The notes under the pieces are model-generated. The model saw nothing but the letters and a program-made list of their open reading frames with translations, was not told the origin of the DNA and ran no database searches. Positions 45,599-55,031 of a stretch of DNA of 64,000 bases are shown here, piece by piece; positions within the stretch are counted from its first letter, which is position 1, and each line of letters starts with the position of its first letter. The position numbers and the translations under genes were made by a program. The DNA comes from an uncultured Vibrio sp. (lineage in GTDB: Bacteria > Pseudomonadota > Gammaproteobacteria > Enterobacterales > Vibrionaceae): positions 124,001 through 188,000 of the forward strand of contig CANNGN010000002.1 in assembly GCA_947504195.1 (NCBI GenBank). Reading direction: 5' to 3'.

Positions 45599-46500
45599 TG
45601 ACTAAGACGGGTAAGGTTATGCAAGAAAAACTCACACACCAAAAATGGTTTGCTGTCGCGTGTACTGTGATTACCGTCATTGTGATCTGGTATGGAGCGT
45701 CATTATGGATGAATGGCAATCAACTGATTAATACCTATGAACGTAAAAACCAGGAATGGTCATACAGTCAAATCGCACAGGAAGCGTATAGCGTAAAAAG
45801 GCCAATGCTGCCGCCGCCTCATCAGGTTGCTCAGCAATGGTATAAAACGGTTTTTGATACTAAAGTGACCTCGAAGCGATCACTCGTTTATCACTCGATG
45901 ATCACTCTCGAATCGACTATGTTAGGGTTTTTGCTTGGTTCCTTGCTGGGCATTATGATTGCCGTCGGTATTATTCACAACCGAACGCTGGAAATGAGCT
46001 TTATGCCATGGGTTATTGCGTCGCAAACAATCCCTATATTGGCGATTGCGCCCATTATTGTTGTTGTACTTGGCGCAATAAACCTCACTGGCGTAATCCC
46101 GAAAGCCATTATATCTATGTATCTCTCTTTCTTCCCGGTAACGATTGGTATGGTTAAAGGGCTTAGGTCGTCCGATAAATTGCATATGGAATTACTGCAA
46201 ACGTATAACGCGTCTAAATCTCAGCTGTTTTGGAAATTGCGCTGGTTTTCTGCACAGCCATATCTTTTCGCTAGTCTCAAAATTGGTATTGCGGCTTCGC
46301 TTGTAGGCGCGGTGGTCGCGGAGTTGCCGACTGGGGCACAAGGCGGTCTAGGCTCTCGCTTACTTAGCGGGTCGTACTATGGGCAAACCGAACAAATATG
46401 GTCCGCACTGTTCATGGCCGCAATATTAGGTGCGAGCTTGGTGACCATCGTCGCGATATTTGAAAAAGTGCTACTACGGCGCAGAGGGATGAAAGTATGA
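45598..46500 (+). CDS. ABC transporter permease (BPD_transp_1, SsuC-like), first
   Basis: This 300-residue inner-membrane permease has an N-terminal TM (about 16-38), then the conserved domain with MLGFLLGSLLGIMIAV, PILAIAPIIVVVLG and the ATPase-contacting EAA-like loop (MVKGLRSSDKLHMELLQTYNASKSQLFWKLR). It overlaps both the ATPase (TAATG) and the second permease (ATGA). Confidence 0.9.
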   Translation: MTKTGKVMQEKLTHQKWFAVACTVITVIVIWYGASLWMNGNQLINTYERKNQEWSYSQIAQEAYSVKRPMLPPPHQVAQQWYKTVFDTKVTSKRSLVYHSMITLESTMLGFLLGSLLGIMIAVGIIHNRTLEMSFMPWVIASQTIPILAIAPIIVVVLGAINLTGVIPKAIISMYLSFFPVTIGMVKGLRSSDKLHMELLQTYNASKSQLFWKLRWFSAQPYLFASLKIGIAASLVGAVVAELPTGAQGGLGSRLLSGSYYGQTEQIWSALFMAAILGASLVTIVAIFEKVLLRRRGMKV

Positions 46501-47459
46501 GTCTAATGCAAAAAAATGCTGCGTATTTTTTTCTGTTATTGGTACAGGTTTATATCTGTTTTTTCTTGGAGCCGGGTTTCTATAACCGACAGGCGTTGCT
46601 CATTGTATTACTGCCAATTTCGGTGTTTTGCGCGGCAATGTTGATGTCTTATCTAGCCAAACTCGTGGTAAATGACAAGGGCAATAAAACACTGATTAAG
46701 CCTTTGGTTCCTGCACTGTTTGCTCTGGTACTGTTGGTTTGTTGGCAAAGTTTAACGCAAGGCTATGAAGTTCCACAGGTTCTGTTACCCGCGCCAAGTA
46801 ATATTTTCATGGCTTTTATTTCTAATTTACCCACTCTGTGGGCGGACTTTAAACAAACATTTATGAAAGCCGTGATCGCGGGTTATGTCATTGGGTGTAC
46901 GTCGGGTTTTCTTGTTGCGCAGTGGGCGGTTAAAAGTCGTTTTCTACAGAACGGTTTGTTGCCATTGGGTAACTTTGTCTCGGCTATTCCTATTGTGGGT
47001 ATCGCCCCGATTATGGTGATGTGGTTTGGGTTTGATTGGCAGTCAAAAGCGGCTGTTGTCGTGGTGATGACATTCTTCCCAATGTTTATTAACACGCTGG
47101 CCGGTTTGCAGTCTGTTGATCCGTTACACAAAGATCTTATGCATACGTATGCCGCTAAGAAGAGACATATTTTCTTTAAAAGTCAGCTTCCACAGGCGCT
47201 ACCTTTTATTTTTAATGCTTTAAAACTCAACTCTACCATGGCGTTAATTGGCGCTATTGTTGCGGAGTTTTTTGGTACTCCCATCGTTGGTATGGGATTT
47301 AGAATTTCGACTGAAGTGGGTCGGATGAATATGGAAATGGTCTGGGCGACAATTCTCGTTGCAGCCTTGGCTGGTTCCATGAGCTACGGTGCTTTAGCGC
47401 TACTTGAAAGGATTGTGTTGTTCTGGCATCAGTCAGTGCGAACAACGCATATCAAGTAA
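46497..47459 (+). CDS. ABC transporter permease (BPD_transp_1, SsuC-like), second
   Basis: This 320-residue partner permease has extra N-terminal TM segments (residues about 10-70) before the transport domain (GCTSGFLVAQW, IPIVGIAPIMVMWFG, EAA-like AGLQSVDPLHKDLMHTYAAKKRHIFFKSQLP). It forms a heterodimer with the preceding gene product. Confidence 0.9.
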   Translation: MSLMQKNAAYFFLLLVQVYICFFLEPGFYNRQALLIVLLPISVFCAAMLMSYLAKLVVNDKGNKTLIKPLVPALFALVLLVCWQSLTQGYEVPQVLLPAPSNIFMAFISNLPTLWADFKQTFMKAVIAGYVIGCTSGFLVAQWAVKSRFLQNGLLPLGNFVSAIPIVGIAPIMVMWFGFDWQSKAAVVVVMTFFPMFINTLAGLQSVDPLHKDLMHTYAAKKRHIFFKSQLPQALPFIFNALKLNSTMALIGAIVAEFFGTPIVGMGFRISTEVGRMNMEMVWATILVAALAGSMSYGALALLERIVLFWHQSVRTTHIK

Positions 47460-47500
47460 CTTAAAGCGCTCATTGTTAGGCAATAAACGAGGATACATGG

Positions 47501-48499
47501 ATGAAAAAATACGTTTCACTAGCAGTTTGTGCAGTTATGTTTGCTTCAAGCATGGCTGTAAATGCGGCAGAAAAATTAACATTACAACTGAAGTGGGTAA
47601 CCCAAGCTCAGTTTGCCGGCTATTACGTAGCTCTAGAAAAAGGCTATTACAAAGAGATGGGTTTGGATGTCACGATTAAACCCGGAGGGCCCGACATTGC
47701 TCCAGCACAAGCTTTGGCTGGTGGTGGTGCTGATATTATCGTCGATTGGCTACCTTCTGCTTTGGCAACACGTGAAAAGGGTTTATCAATGGTGAATATC
47801 GGACAGATTTACGGCAAATCTGGGATGATGTTAACTTGTTTGAAATCTAGTGGAATCAGCACACCGCAAGACTTTGGCGGTAAAACACTTGGTGTATGGT
47901 TCTTTGGTAATGAGTACCCGTTCTTGAGCTGGATGTCTAAATTGGGCTATGAAACGATGGGCGGTGATGGTGTGACCGTTCTAAAGCAAGGCTTTAATGT
48001 CGACCCGATTTTCCAAGGCCAAGCAGATTGTGTTTCAACCATGACTTACAATGAGTACGGCCAAGTGCTAGACGGTGGTTTAGAGCCTTCTGAGTTGACC
48101 TTGTTTAAATATGAAGATCAAGGTGTTGCAACACTCGAAGATGGACTTTACGTGATGGAAGAGGACCTAACCGACGCGAAAAAAGTGGAAAACTACGCGA
48201 AGTTCTTAAAAGCAACCATTAAAGGGTGGCAGTGGGCAGCGGACAATACCGAAGACGCTGCAATGATCGTTCTCGATTACGATGACACAGGTGCTCAAAC
48301 TGAAGAGCATCAGGTTCGTATGATGGGTGAGGTGGCGAAATTGCTCAATACATCGGGCAAAGGAATCGGCTATTTAGATCCTGCGGCCTATGAACGTACT
48401 GTTGAAATTTTGTTGGGTAGTGAATCTGCCCCCGTGATCTCCAAGAAACCAGTCGGCGCATACAGTCACGTTGTATTTGATAAAGCGATGTCGATGTAA
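47501..48499 (+). CDS. NMT1/THI5-like periplasmic substrate-binding protein
   Basis: This binding protein of the same importer has 332 residues. The signal peptide MKKYVSLAVCAVMFASSMAVNA is followed by LTLQLKWVTQAQFAGYYVALEKGYYKEMGLDVTI, the hallmark of NMT1/THI5-like proteins that bind pyrimidines, thiamine precursors or riboflavin. GGADIIVDWLPSALATREKG is also family-typical. The pyrimidine-catabolic context suggests uracil, thymine, dihydropyrimidine or a hydantoin-like ligand. AACGAGGATA lies before the ATG. Confidence 0.9.
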   Translation: MKKYVSLAVCAVMFASSMAVNAAEKLTLQLKWVTQAQFAGYYVALEKGYYKEMGLDVTIKPGGPDIAPAQALAGGGADIIVDWLPSALATREKGLSMVNIGQIYGKSGMMLTCLKSSGISTPQDFGGKTLGVWFFGNEYPFLSWMSKLGYETMGGDGVTVLKQGFNVDPIFQGQADCVSTMTYNEYGQVLDGGLEPSELTLFKYEDQGVATLEDGLYVMEEDLTDAKKVENYAKFLKATIKGWQWAADNTEDAAMIVLDYDDTGAQTEEHQVRMMGEVAKLLNTSGKGIGYLDPAAYERTVEILLGSESAPVISKKPVGAYSHVVFDKAMSM

Positions 48500-48556
48500 T
48501 GTTGACGGTTGTAAAAGCTTGACCTGCAACGGTATCAGTTTACTTAGAGTATAAAT

Positions 48557-48586
48557 CAAAGGCCTAGTTTGCAAACTAGGCCTTTG
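48557..48586 (+). terminator. Terminator-like palindrome after the ABC importer operon
   Basis: A 30-bp perfect palindrome (CAAAGGCCTAGTTTG and its complement) forms a stem of about 12 bp with a 6-nt loop. The T-run is short, so termination may be helped by the next hairpin. Confidence 0.7.
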
Positions 48587-48606
48587 TATATTTGTCTCTT
48601 AACCAG

Positions 48607-48652
48607 AATGCCCCATGTCCTTTCTAGAGTTTAAAGAGATGGGGCATTTTTG
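48607..48652. terminator. Second terminator, shared by the importer operon and the chemoreceptor
   Basis: The stem AATGCCCCAT / ATGGGGCATT (48607-48616 with 48639-48648) is followed by T5. It is the same stem as at 37880-37922. Confidence 0.8.
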
Positions 48653-48712
48653 TTTGGTTAACAATCATTCATGTAACGATGTTTCAGCTCTAGTTTGAAC
48701 CAATACAGTTAA

Positions 48713-50266
48713 CTAGGCTTTAAATAGCGATATCGCATGTGCTAATTCATCTGCTTGAACCGCCAATTGCTCTGACGATGCCGTGTTCTGAGTTACGGCT
48801 TGAACATTATCCAACGCGATATTACTAATGTTGTTAATGTTTCTAGACATCTCTTCAGATACCGCACTTTGTTCTTCGACGGCCGTTGCTATTTGAGTAC
48901 TGCTGTCTAAGATATTCTGCAGATCTGCCATCATTGTTTGGATCCTAGCATGTGCTTCACCGGCATTGACCACACTTTTCTGTCCGTTTTCTGTACAGTG
49001 TGTGATTGTATCGACCACGGTCTGAGTCTGTTGTTGTACCGATGTGATAATGGTACTGATCTCCTCAGTAGAGTTTTGCGTTCGACCTGCCAATGTTCTT
49101 ACTTCATCAGCAACAACCGCGAATCCTCTGCCTTGTTCACCTGCACGAGCAGCTTCAATAGCAGCATTTAAAGCCAGTAAGTTCGTTTGTTCGGCAATCC
49201 CTTTAATTACATCGAGTACTGAATTGATTTGCTCTGATAAGGCTGAAAGGCTATCAACTTCGTTGCTCGCTGTTACCAACTCCGACGATAATTCGGTAAT
49301 GGTATTTCGAGTCTTTTCGATATCCTCTAGTCCCGCTTGAGCGACTTGATAGCTATTTTGAGTATTTTCTGCCGCATGTTCTGTGGTTACTGCAACTTCT
49401 CTAATCGTTTCTCTCATCTCCGTCATTGCTGTTGCAACACTATCGGTTTCTAGTTGCTGCTGACTTAATGCTTCCTGAGTTTGGACACTACCCGTTTCGA
49501 GTTCTTTAGATGTCCCATTTAGCTCAGTAATAGTGTTTTGTGTGCTTTTTATGAGAGTTTGAACTTTTGAAAGTAAATCGTTAAACCTAAAGGCCATGCA
49601 ACTAAATTCATCCATACCACTCGAGTCAGCTCTAACGGTGAAATCATTATTAATTTGGACATCGGCCATGATTTGACCTAAGTCACCAATCTTGCGAATA
49701 ATTTGAGTTGTTATAAAGAAAGACATAGTTAGAAGAATGCCTGTAACTAGGAGTATCGATACGACAATGGTAGTGGCTATGCTGGCTTGGTTTGTCTCAA
49801 TTTCATGTTCGAGAGCTTCTTCAAACGTTAGAAATATAGAATTGATATCTTCAAGGAGATGTTTCATTTCACCGACTAACTTTTTGTCATTTATTCCAGT
49901 GGCATTAAACCCATCAACCAGCAGAGCAAAGTCTTTCTTGTAAAGGCGAATTTCTTCTTGCAGAGTCGAAAATTTGTCTGTAGGGATATTTAAAGCTTCA
50001 AGCTCCTCTTTAAAAGTCTTGAGGAAAGCATCAAAATGTTTCGCTTCTTTACTAAACTTCTCTGTTAAAGTCACATCATGAGAGTAAAGATACTCCAGTT
50101 CATAGTTGCTTAGGCTGAGTAGTGAGATTTCTAGAGACTTAACTTCAATTAAGGTTTTTTCGATTTTTAATATTTTTAAGTTCGCGATCTCAGTTATCGC
50201 GACTACTGACGCTAGGGCTAGGAGCGCGAAAAGCGTTAAACCCCACAGCTTATGTTTAATCTTCAT
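48713..50266 (-). CDS. Methyl-accepting chemotaxis protein
   Basis: This transmembrane chemoreceptor has 517 residues. TM1 is at about 8-28, followed by a helical-bundle periplasmic sensor of about 135 residues, TM2 at about 165-188, HAMP at about 190-242 and the signalling domain with the conserved tip [39 protein letters not shown]. No C-terminal CheR-docking pentapeptide is seen. The start at 50266 (ATG, with AGAGAG upstream) is preferred to the TTG at 50281. The ligand is unknown; adjacent nirC and the pyrimidine island do not prove a link. Confidence 0.92.
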   Translation of the reverse strand: MKIKHKLWGLTLFALLALASVVAITEIANLKILKIEKTLIEVKSLEISLLSLSNYELEYLYSHDVTLTEKFSKEAKHFDAFLKTFKEELEALNIPTDKFSTLQEEIRLYKKDFALLVDGFNATGINDKKLVGEMKHLLEDINSIFLTFEEALEHEIETNQASIATTIVVSILLVTGILLTMSFFITTQIIRKIGDLGQIMADVQINNDFTVRADSSGMDEFSCMAFRFNDLLSKVQTLIKSTQNTITELNGTSKELETGSVQTQEALSQQQLETDSVATAMTEMRETIREVAVTTEHAAENTQNSYQVAQAGLEDIEKTRNTITELSSELVTASNEVDSLSALSEQINSVLDVIKGIAEQTNLLALNAAIEAARAGEQGRGFAVVADEVRTLAGRTQNSTEEISTIITSVQQQTQTVVDTITHCTENGQKSVVNAGEAHARIQTMMADLQNILDSSTQIATAVEEQSAVSEEMSRNINNISNIALDNVQAVTQNTASSEQLAVQADELAHAISLFKA

Positions 50267-50538
50267 GCTTACTCTCTTCAACGTTATGATTATTATTTGT
50301 TACATATTTAAAAGTTAGACGAGATCTGAGATTTGTAAATAATTTTGGAAGTTTATTTTAAAGACGTAGCGCGGTGTTAATGGAATGTTATCTCGCGTCC
50401 AAAACGGGAAATAATATCCTAGTTAGAGGTTGCTAGTTTTACGGATTTAAGAATGTAATTTTTAGCTGGAAGAAATTTGAAGCATTTAAATTCATCCCCT
50501 AAGTAATCGAAGGGGATGAATGGGGGATTTGATAGGAC

Positions 50539-51393
50539 CTATTTAGTATTAACTGCAGTTTTTAAAGCGCGTTGTTCAGTTTTTTCTGAATCCAGTGTTG
50601 GCGCTGTTTTTGCGTGAGTTAAGTAAAGAGGTAAACACGTGAACACTAAGCCACCAACGATGTTACCTAGAATGGTTGGAACGAGGTTGAAATTTAACCA
50701 AGTTGCGATACCAAAATCGGCGCCTAACATCATACCCAGTGGGAATAGGAACATGTTAACAACAGTGTGCTCAAACACGAGTGCGAAGAAGATAAAGATA
50801 GGGAACCACATTGCGGCCACTTTACCTGGAACTGAGCGAGCGGTCATGTTGCCAATTACACCTAGACATACCATTAAGTTACAAAAAATAGCGCGAACAA
50901 AACAAGTGATCCAGCCATCGGTTCCCAAGCTTTCAAAACCAGCAGAGCGAGCGGTCGATGCAGCAATGAACTTTTGTGCGATTGCATTTGGGTCGATGCT
51001 GAAGTTTTTCGTCAGTGAAACAGCAATTAACGCAGCAACAATGAGAGAACCAATTAGGTTGCCCAATCCAACGAGCCCCCAACAACGAAATACTCGGCTC
51101 CAGGTGATACCCGGGCGGTTATCGAGTTTAGCCAGTGGTGCTAGACCAAATACGCCAGTAACCAAGTCATAGCCCATTAGGCTCAGAATAACAAAACCGA
51201 CCGGGAACACGAGTGCGCCCACAATGCCGATACCGGTTTGAACGATTGTGGTAATCGCAACCACAACCGCTAAAGATAAAATGATGCCCGCCATTGTGCC
51301 GCGAAGAATAAGATCACGAGTGCCGGTTTTTACTTTCGCTTCGCCCACATCAATCATGGTTTGAACGAATTCCATTGGTTTTGGATCTGACAT
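50539..51393 (-). CDS. nirC: Formate/nitrite transporter family protein (NirC-like)
   Basis: This FNT-family pentameric channel for monovalent anions has 284 residues and six TM segments. FNT signatures include the GLVGLGNLIGSL region and MWFPIFIFFALVFEHTVVNMF. As the third gene after nirB-nirD it most likely imports or exports nitrite. The start ATG (51393) has TAGGT upstream. A four-copy 7-bp repeat lies just before it. Confidence 0.9.
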   Translation of the reverse strand: MSDPKPMEFVQTMIDVGEAKVKTGTRDLILRGTMAGIILSLAVVVAITTIVQTGIGIVGALVFPVGFVILSLMGYDLVTGVFGLAPLAKLDNRPGITWSRVFRCWGLVGLGNLIGSLIVAALIAVSLTKNFSIDPNAIAQKFIAASTARSAGFESLGTDGWITCFVRAIFCNLMVCLGVIGNMTARSVPGKVAAMWFPIFIFFALVFEHTVVNMFLFPLGMMLGADFGIATWLNFNLVPTILGNIVGGLVFTCLPLYLTHAKTAPTLDSEKTEQRALKTAVNTK

Positions 51394-51408
51394 AGTTAAT
51401 ACCTACAT

Positions 51409-51436
51409 AAAGTTAAAAGTTAAAAGTTAAAAGTTA
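51409..51436. repeat. Tandem heptanucleotide repeat (AAAGTTA)x4 between nirD and nirC
   Basis: Four perfect copies of AAAGTTA are followed by an imperfect AAATTA. The repeat starts 15 bp upstream of the nirC start codon, in the transcribed leader between nirD and nirC. Confidence 0.9.
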
Positions 51437-51533
51437 AAATTAAATAGTGAAATACTCTCGGTGGTTCAGTCTTTATACGAAAAACCGAGAGTGTTTAAGC
51501 TATTGAATCTCGATGGCGAAAATTTAAATCAGC

Positions 51534-51860
51534 TTATGCGGAGACTTCAATTAAGCCATCTACCACGCGTGTGCTGTAGGCTTTTACGTTGTAGTTTTCA
51601 TCTTCCATGCACGCGCCAGTTGCGAGGTTAAACCGCTGTTTTTTTAACGGACTCGCCACCCAAAGTGCGTCTTTATGTTCGGCAATTAAGCCGCGAGATA
51701 GCACATTCGCTTTTCCGTATGGATCCATGTTGCTGATCGCGAACACGTTTTCATCTGATCGCGGGCGAAATACCGCAACTTGTTGATTGTCGACTAAAGC
51801 ACAAACACCTGTTCCCGGTGCGATCGCGTTTACTTCGCAGATTTTGGTCCAATTGCTCAT
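51534..51860 (-). CDS. nirD: Nitrite reductase [NAD(P)H] small subunit
   Basis: This Rieske-fold small subunit of cytoplasmic assimilatory/dissimilatory nitrite reductase has 108 residues. The Rieske-like fold pattern FAISNMDPYGKANVLSRGLI and DALWVASPLKKQRFNLATGACMED lacks the full Rieske cluster ligands, as usual for NirD. The start overlaps the nirB stop in an ATGA. Confidence 0.93.
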   Translation of the reverse strand: MSNWTKICEVNAIAPGTGVCALVDNQQVAVFRPRSDENVFAISNMDPYGKANVLSRGLIAEHKDALWVASPLKKQRFNLATGACMEDENYNVKAYSTRVVDGLIEVSA

Positions 51861-54421
51861 ACTTCTTCCTCCAAAGTTACGTGCATGATGTCGCCTTTAA
51901 GTTCAGGGTGTTTTTCAGTAAAAGTTGCCGGACGATGTTGCTCACGGGCAGTCACAAACACAACATTGTCATCGCGTTGACCTGAGTTGATGAAATGAGA
52001 GAAACGTGTCAATTGCTCTTGGCTGTTGATGGCGTCGGTCCACTCACATCGATATTCTTCAATCAGCTTCTCGACATCCTGTTCGAGTTGATGGTTGATG
52101 TTTAATTTGTCATTAATCACAACATCGCGTAGGTAATCGATGCCACCTTCTAGGTTATCCATCCATAAAGACGTACGTTGCAGCTTGTCTGCAGTACGGA
52201 TGTAGAACATCATGAAACGGTCGATGTACTTAATCAGAGTCTCTTTATCAAGATCAGAGGCGAGTAGGTCGGCATGACGAGGGTTCATCCCGCCATTTCC
52301 ACATACGTACATATTCCAGCCCGCATCAGTGGCAATAATGCCGAGGTCTTTACCTTGCGCTTCGGCACATTCGCGAGTACAACCAGACACACCAAACTTC
52401 ATTTTATGAGGCGTTCGGATTCCCTTGTAACGGTTTTCTAACTCAACCCCAAGGCCGACACTGTCTTGCACACCATAACGGCACCAGGTTTTACCGACAC
52501 AGGTTTTCGCCATGCGTAAGGCTTTCGCGTAGGCTTGTCCGGTTTCGTATCCAGCGTCAATTAACTCGCGCCAAATTGCTGGAAGATCGTCTTTTTGAGC
52601 GCCAAATAGCCCAATACGTTGAGCACCGGTAATTTTTGTGTACAGGTTATAATCTTCCGCGACTTTAGCGAGAGCGCCGAGCGCTTTAGGCGTCACTTCA
52701 CCGCCAGCCATACGAGGAATGACAGAATACGTGCCATCTTTTTGCATGTTGCCAAGGAAGTTGTCATTGGTATCGTGAAGGCCGACCAATTGCGGGTTGA
52801 GAATATGTTCACCCCAGCAAGATGCAAGGATAGAACCCACGGTTGGCTTACATACTTCACAGCCATAACCTTGACCGTGTTTTTCTATTAATTCATCAAA
52901 GGATTGGATGCCTTCAACGCGAATAAGGTGGAATAATTCCTGACGAGAATATTCAAAGTGTGCACATACATGGTCGTTAACTTCGATTCCCGCTTTCGTA
53001 AGTTCAGCATTGAGTACATCGGTCACAAGAGGAACACAGCCACCACAGCCGGTACCTGCACCGGTTACTGCTTTAATATCGCCGATGGTGTGGTGGCCTT
53101 CGGCAACAGCTTGAGCTATTTTTCCTTTGGTGACATCAAAACAAGAACAAATTACCGCGCTTTCTGGCAGTGAATCTGCGCCCATCACGGGTTTTTCTGC
53201 ACCTGCATGAGCTGGGAGAATCAGAGTATCAGGATGTTCTGGCAGCTCCATGTCATTCAGTTTTAACTGAAGTAAATTGCCGTAATCAGAAGCATCGCCC
53301 ACTAAAACAGCACCAAGTAAGGTTTTGTTGTCTTCAGATGTGATCAAACGTTTGTAGACGCCTTGGGTTTCGTTTAGATACACGTAGCTCTTACAGTTTG
53401 GGGTTTCACCGGTTGGGTCACCAATGCTAGCCACATCAACACCGAGTAGCTTGAGCTTAGTGCTCATATCTGCGCCGACAAATTCAGGTGCTGCTTGATC
53501 TTTTAGAATATGCATTGCCGCGACTTTGGCCATTTGGTAGCCCGGTGCTACAAGGCCGTAGGTTTGGTTTTGCCAAGCGGCACATTCGCCAATTGCGTAA
53601 ACGTCGGCAAGGTTGGTTTGGCAATGGTCGTTGATCGCAATACCGCCACGCGCACCAAGTTCGATCTCGGTGCCTTTTACCAATTCATCTTGAGCACGAA
53701 TGCCGGCTGAAAAGACTACGATGTCGGTTTCTATAAATGTGTCATCGGAAAAGTTAAGGCGGTAACGAGCTTGCTCACCGGCGACGATTTCGGTAGTTGC
53801 TTTGCCTGTGTGCACAGAAACGCCCATGCTTTCAATTTTACTGCGTAGTAGGTCACCGCCGCCGTTATCGAGTTGTACGGCCATCAAGCGTGGTGCGAAC
53901 TCAACAACGTGAGTTTCTAAACCTAGAGATTTAATTGCATTCGCGGCTTCTAGACCTAGCAAGCCTCCGCCAATGACAACGCCACTTTTACTTTGTTTAC
54001 TTGATGCTTCAATTGCATCGAGATCTTCCAGTGTGCGATAAACAAAGCAATGCTCTTGGTTGTTTCCAGGGATCGGTGGAACAAACGGGTAAGACCCAGT
54101 CGCAAACACTAATTTATCGTAAGCTTCGACGCGACCGCTGGTGGTGATAACTTGCTTTTCTTCGATTTTTATCTGTTCTACTTTTTCGTTTACCGCATAA
54201 GTAACATCGTTTTCCTGGTAATAAGCTTCGCTGGTCAAAGCCAAATCTTCAGCTGATTTTCCTTCAAGGTATGATGTAAGATAAACACGGTCATAGGCTA
54301 ACCGTGGCTCTTCAGAAAACGTAATTATTTCAAAGTCATCGCGCTCAGTTTGTATGAGAGTGTCGATAAATTTATGGCCTACCATACCATTTCCGACCAC
54401 GATTATTCTTTGCTTGCTCAT
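51857..54421 (-). CDS. nirB: Nitrite reductase [NAD(P)H] large subunit
   Basis: This siroheme enzyme reduces nitrite to ammonia with NADH. Domains in order over 854 residues: FAD binding (IIVVGNGMVGHKFI), NAD binding (SGVVIGGGLLGLEAANAI), a [2Fe-2S] BFD-like motif (ICSCFDVTKGKI...TGCGGCVP), a second cysteine pair (GYGCEVCKPTVGS), then the siroheme/4Fe-4S reductase core with KFGVSGCTRECAEAQGKDLGI and CGNGG. The 854-residue length fits E. coli NirB (847). It is the first gene of nirBDC, preceded by FNR- and NarP-like sites. Confidence 0.95.
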   Translation of the reverse strand: MSKQRIIVVGNGMVGHKFIDTLIQTERDDFEIITFSEEPRLAYDRVYLTSYLEGKSAEDLALTSEAYYQENDVTYAVNEKVEQIKIEEKQVITTSGRVEAYDKLVFATGSYPFVPPIPGNNQEHCFVYRTLEDLDAIEASSKQSKSGVVIGGGLLGLEAANAIKSLGLETHVVEFAPRLMAVQLDNGGGDLLRSKIESMGVSVHTGKATTEIVAGEQARYRLNFSDDTFIETDIVVFSAGIRAQDELVKGTEIELGARGGIAINDHCQTNLADVYAIGECAAWQNQTYGLVAPGYQMAKVAAMHILKDQAAPEFVGADMSTKLKLLGVDVASIGDPTGETPNCKSYVYLNETQGVYKRLITSEDNKTLLGAVLVGDASDYGNLLQLKLNDMELPEHPDTLILPAHAGAEKPVMGADSLPESAVICSCFDVTKGKIAQAVAEGHHTIGDIKAVTGAGTGCGGCVPLVTDVLNAELTKAGIEVNDHVCAHFEYSRQELFHLIRVEGIQSFDELIEKHGQGYGCEVCKPTVGSILASCWGEHILNPQLVGLHDTNDNFLGNMQKDGTYSVIPRMAGGEVTPKALGALAKVAEDYNLYTKITGAQRIGLFGAQKDDLPAIWRELIDAGYETGQAYAKALRMAKTCVGKTWCRYGVQDSVGLGVELENRYKGIRTPHKMKFGVSGCTRECAEAQGKDLGIIATDAGWNMYVCGNGGMNPRHADLLASDLDKETLIKYIDRFMMFYIRTADKLQRTSLWMDNLEGGIDYLRDVVINDKLNINHQLEQDVEKLIEEYRCEWTDAINSQEQLTRFSHFINSGQRDDNVVFVTAREQHRPATFTEKHPELKGDIMHVTLEEEV

Positions 54422-54662
54422 GTCCCAGGTCCTTGTAGTAATTTTAAATCTGTTCTCGCCGTTGTGGTACCAAATTCGAAGACATTTTTGTTGAATCTGG
54501 TGGCTATTTTTGAATTAGGTTTTCGGTTTTTATTTGGTGTTTTTATCGATACGTTACAAAAATAGTTTGCCTAAAACAGCGAGTAATAATGATCAATTTT
54601 TTATTGTTTCTTAGTGTGAATTTAGTTTATTCACGGCGCGAAATAAATGCAATTGCACGTGC

Positions 54663-54678
54663 TACTACTTTGGGGGTA
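54663..54678. promoter_or_regulatory. NarP/NarL 7-2-7 site upstream of nirB
   Basis: TACTACT-TT-GGGGGTA forms inverted heptamers separated by 2 bp, agreeing with the TACYNMT-N2-AKNRGTA consensus at all but one position. It lies about 240 bp before the nirB start, so a long leader is implied. Confidence 0.55.
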
Positions 54679-54751
54679 TGTTTAGTTGTAAGTGTTTGTA
54701 AAATATAAATTTATTTTTTAAAACTTTATTTTTTAGACATTTGATATAAAA

Positions 54752-54765
54752 TTGATCTGAATCAT
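54752..54765. promoter_or_regulatory. FNR-site-like element in the nirB / araC-type divergent gap
   Basis: TTGAT-CTGA-ATCAT differs from TTGAT-N4-ATCAA at one base. The gap (54422-55031, 610 bp) is otherwise A/T-rich without genes. FNR and NarP control of nir operons is well known, which supports the call. The 88-bp spacing to the NarP-like site is unlike the E. coli layout. Confidence 0.5.
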
Positions 54766-55031
54766 TAATAAATTAACAATTAGTGTTATGGCATCATTTC
54801 TAAATGATGTTTTTTTACTCTATATTTTAAAGAAAAGTAGGAAGTGGTTTTTTTTATTCCAAGGTTAATTATCTTAATTAAATAGGCTGAATTAAATAGG
54901 CTTAATATCGGAATCATTTTGCAGTAGAAGTGCTTAGTTCTTTTTGTCAGATATGACTCGCTTTATTCAAGATTTAAGGATCGGTATTTAGGCGTTATAC
55001 TATTTTTTCTTTTCATTTACCTGTGGCCCTG

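Noticed and set aside
54616..54634. GTGAAT-N7-ATTCAC inverted repeat before nirB as an NsrR or CRP site
   Set aside because: It does not match either consensus well enough; could be chance in A/T-rich DNA.
54741..54756. TTGATATAAAATTGAT as a second FNR site
   Set aside because: It is a direct rather than inverted repeat of TTGAT and lacks the ATCAA half at the right spacing.
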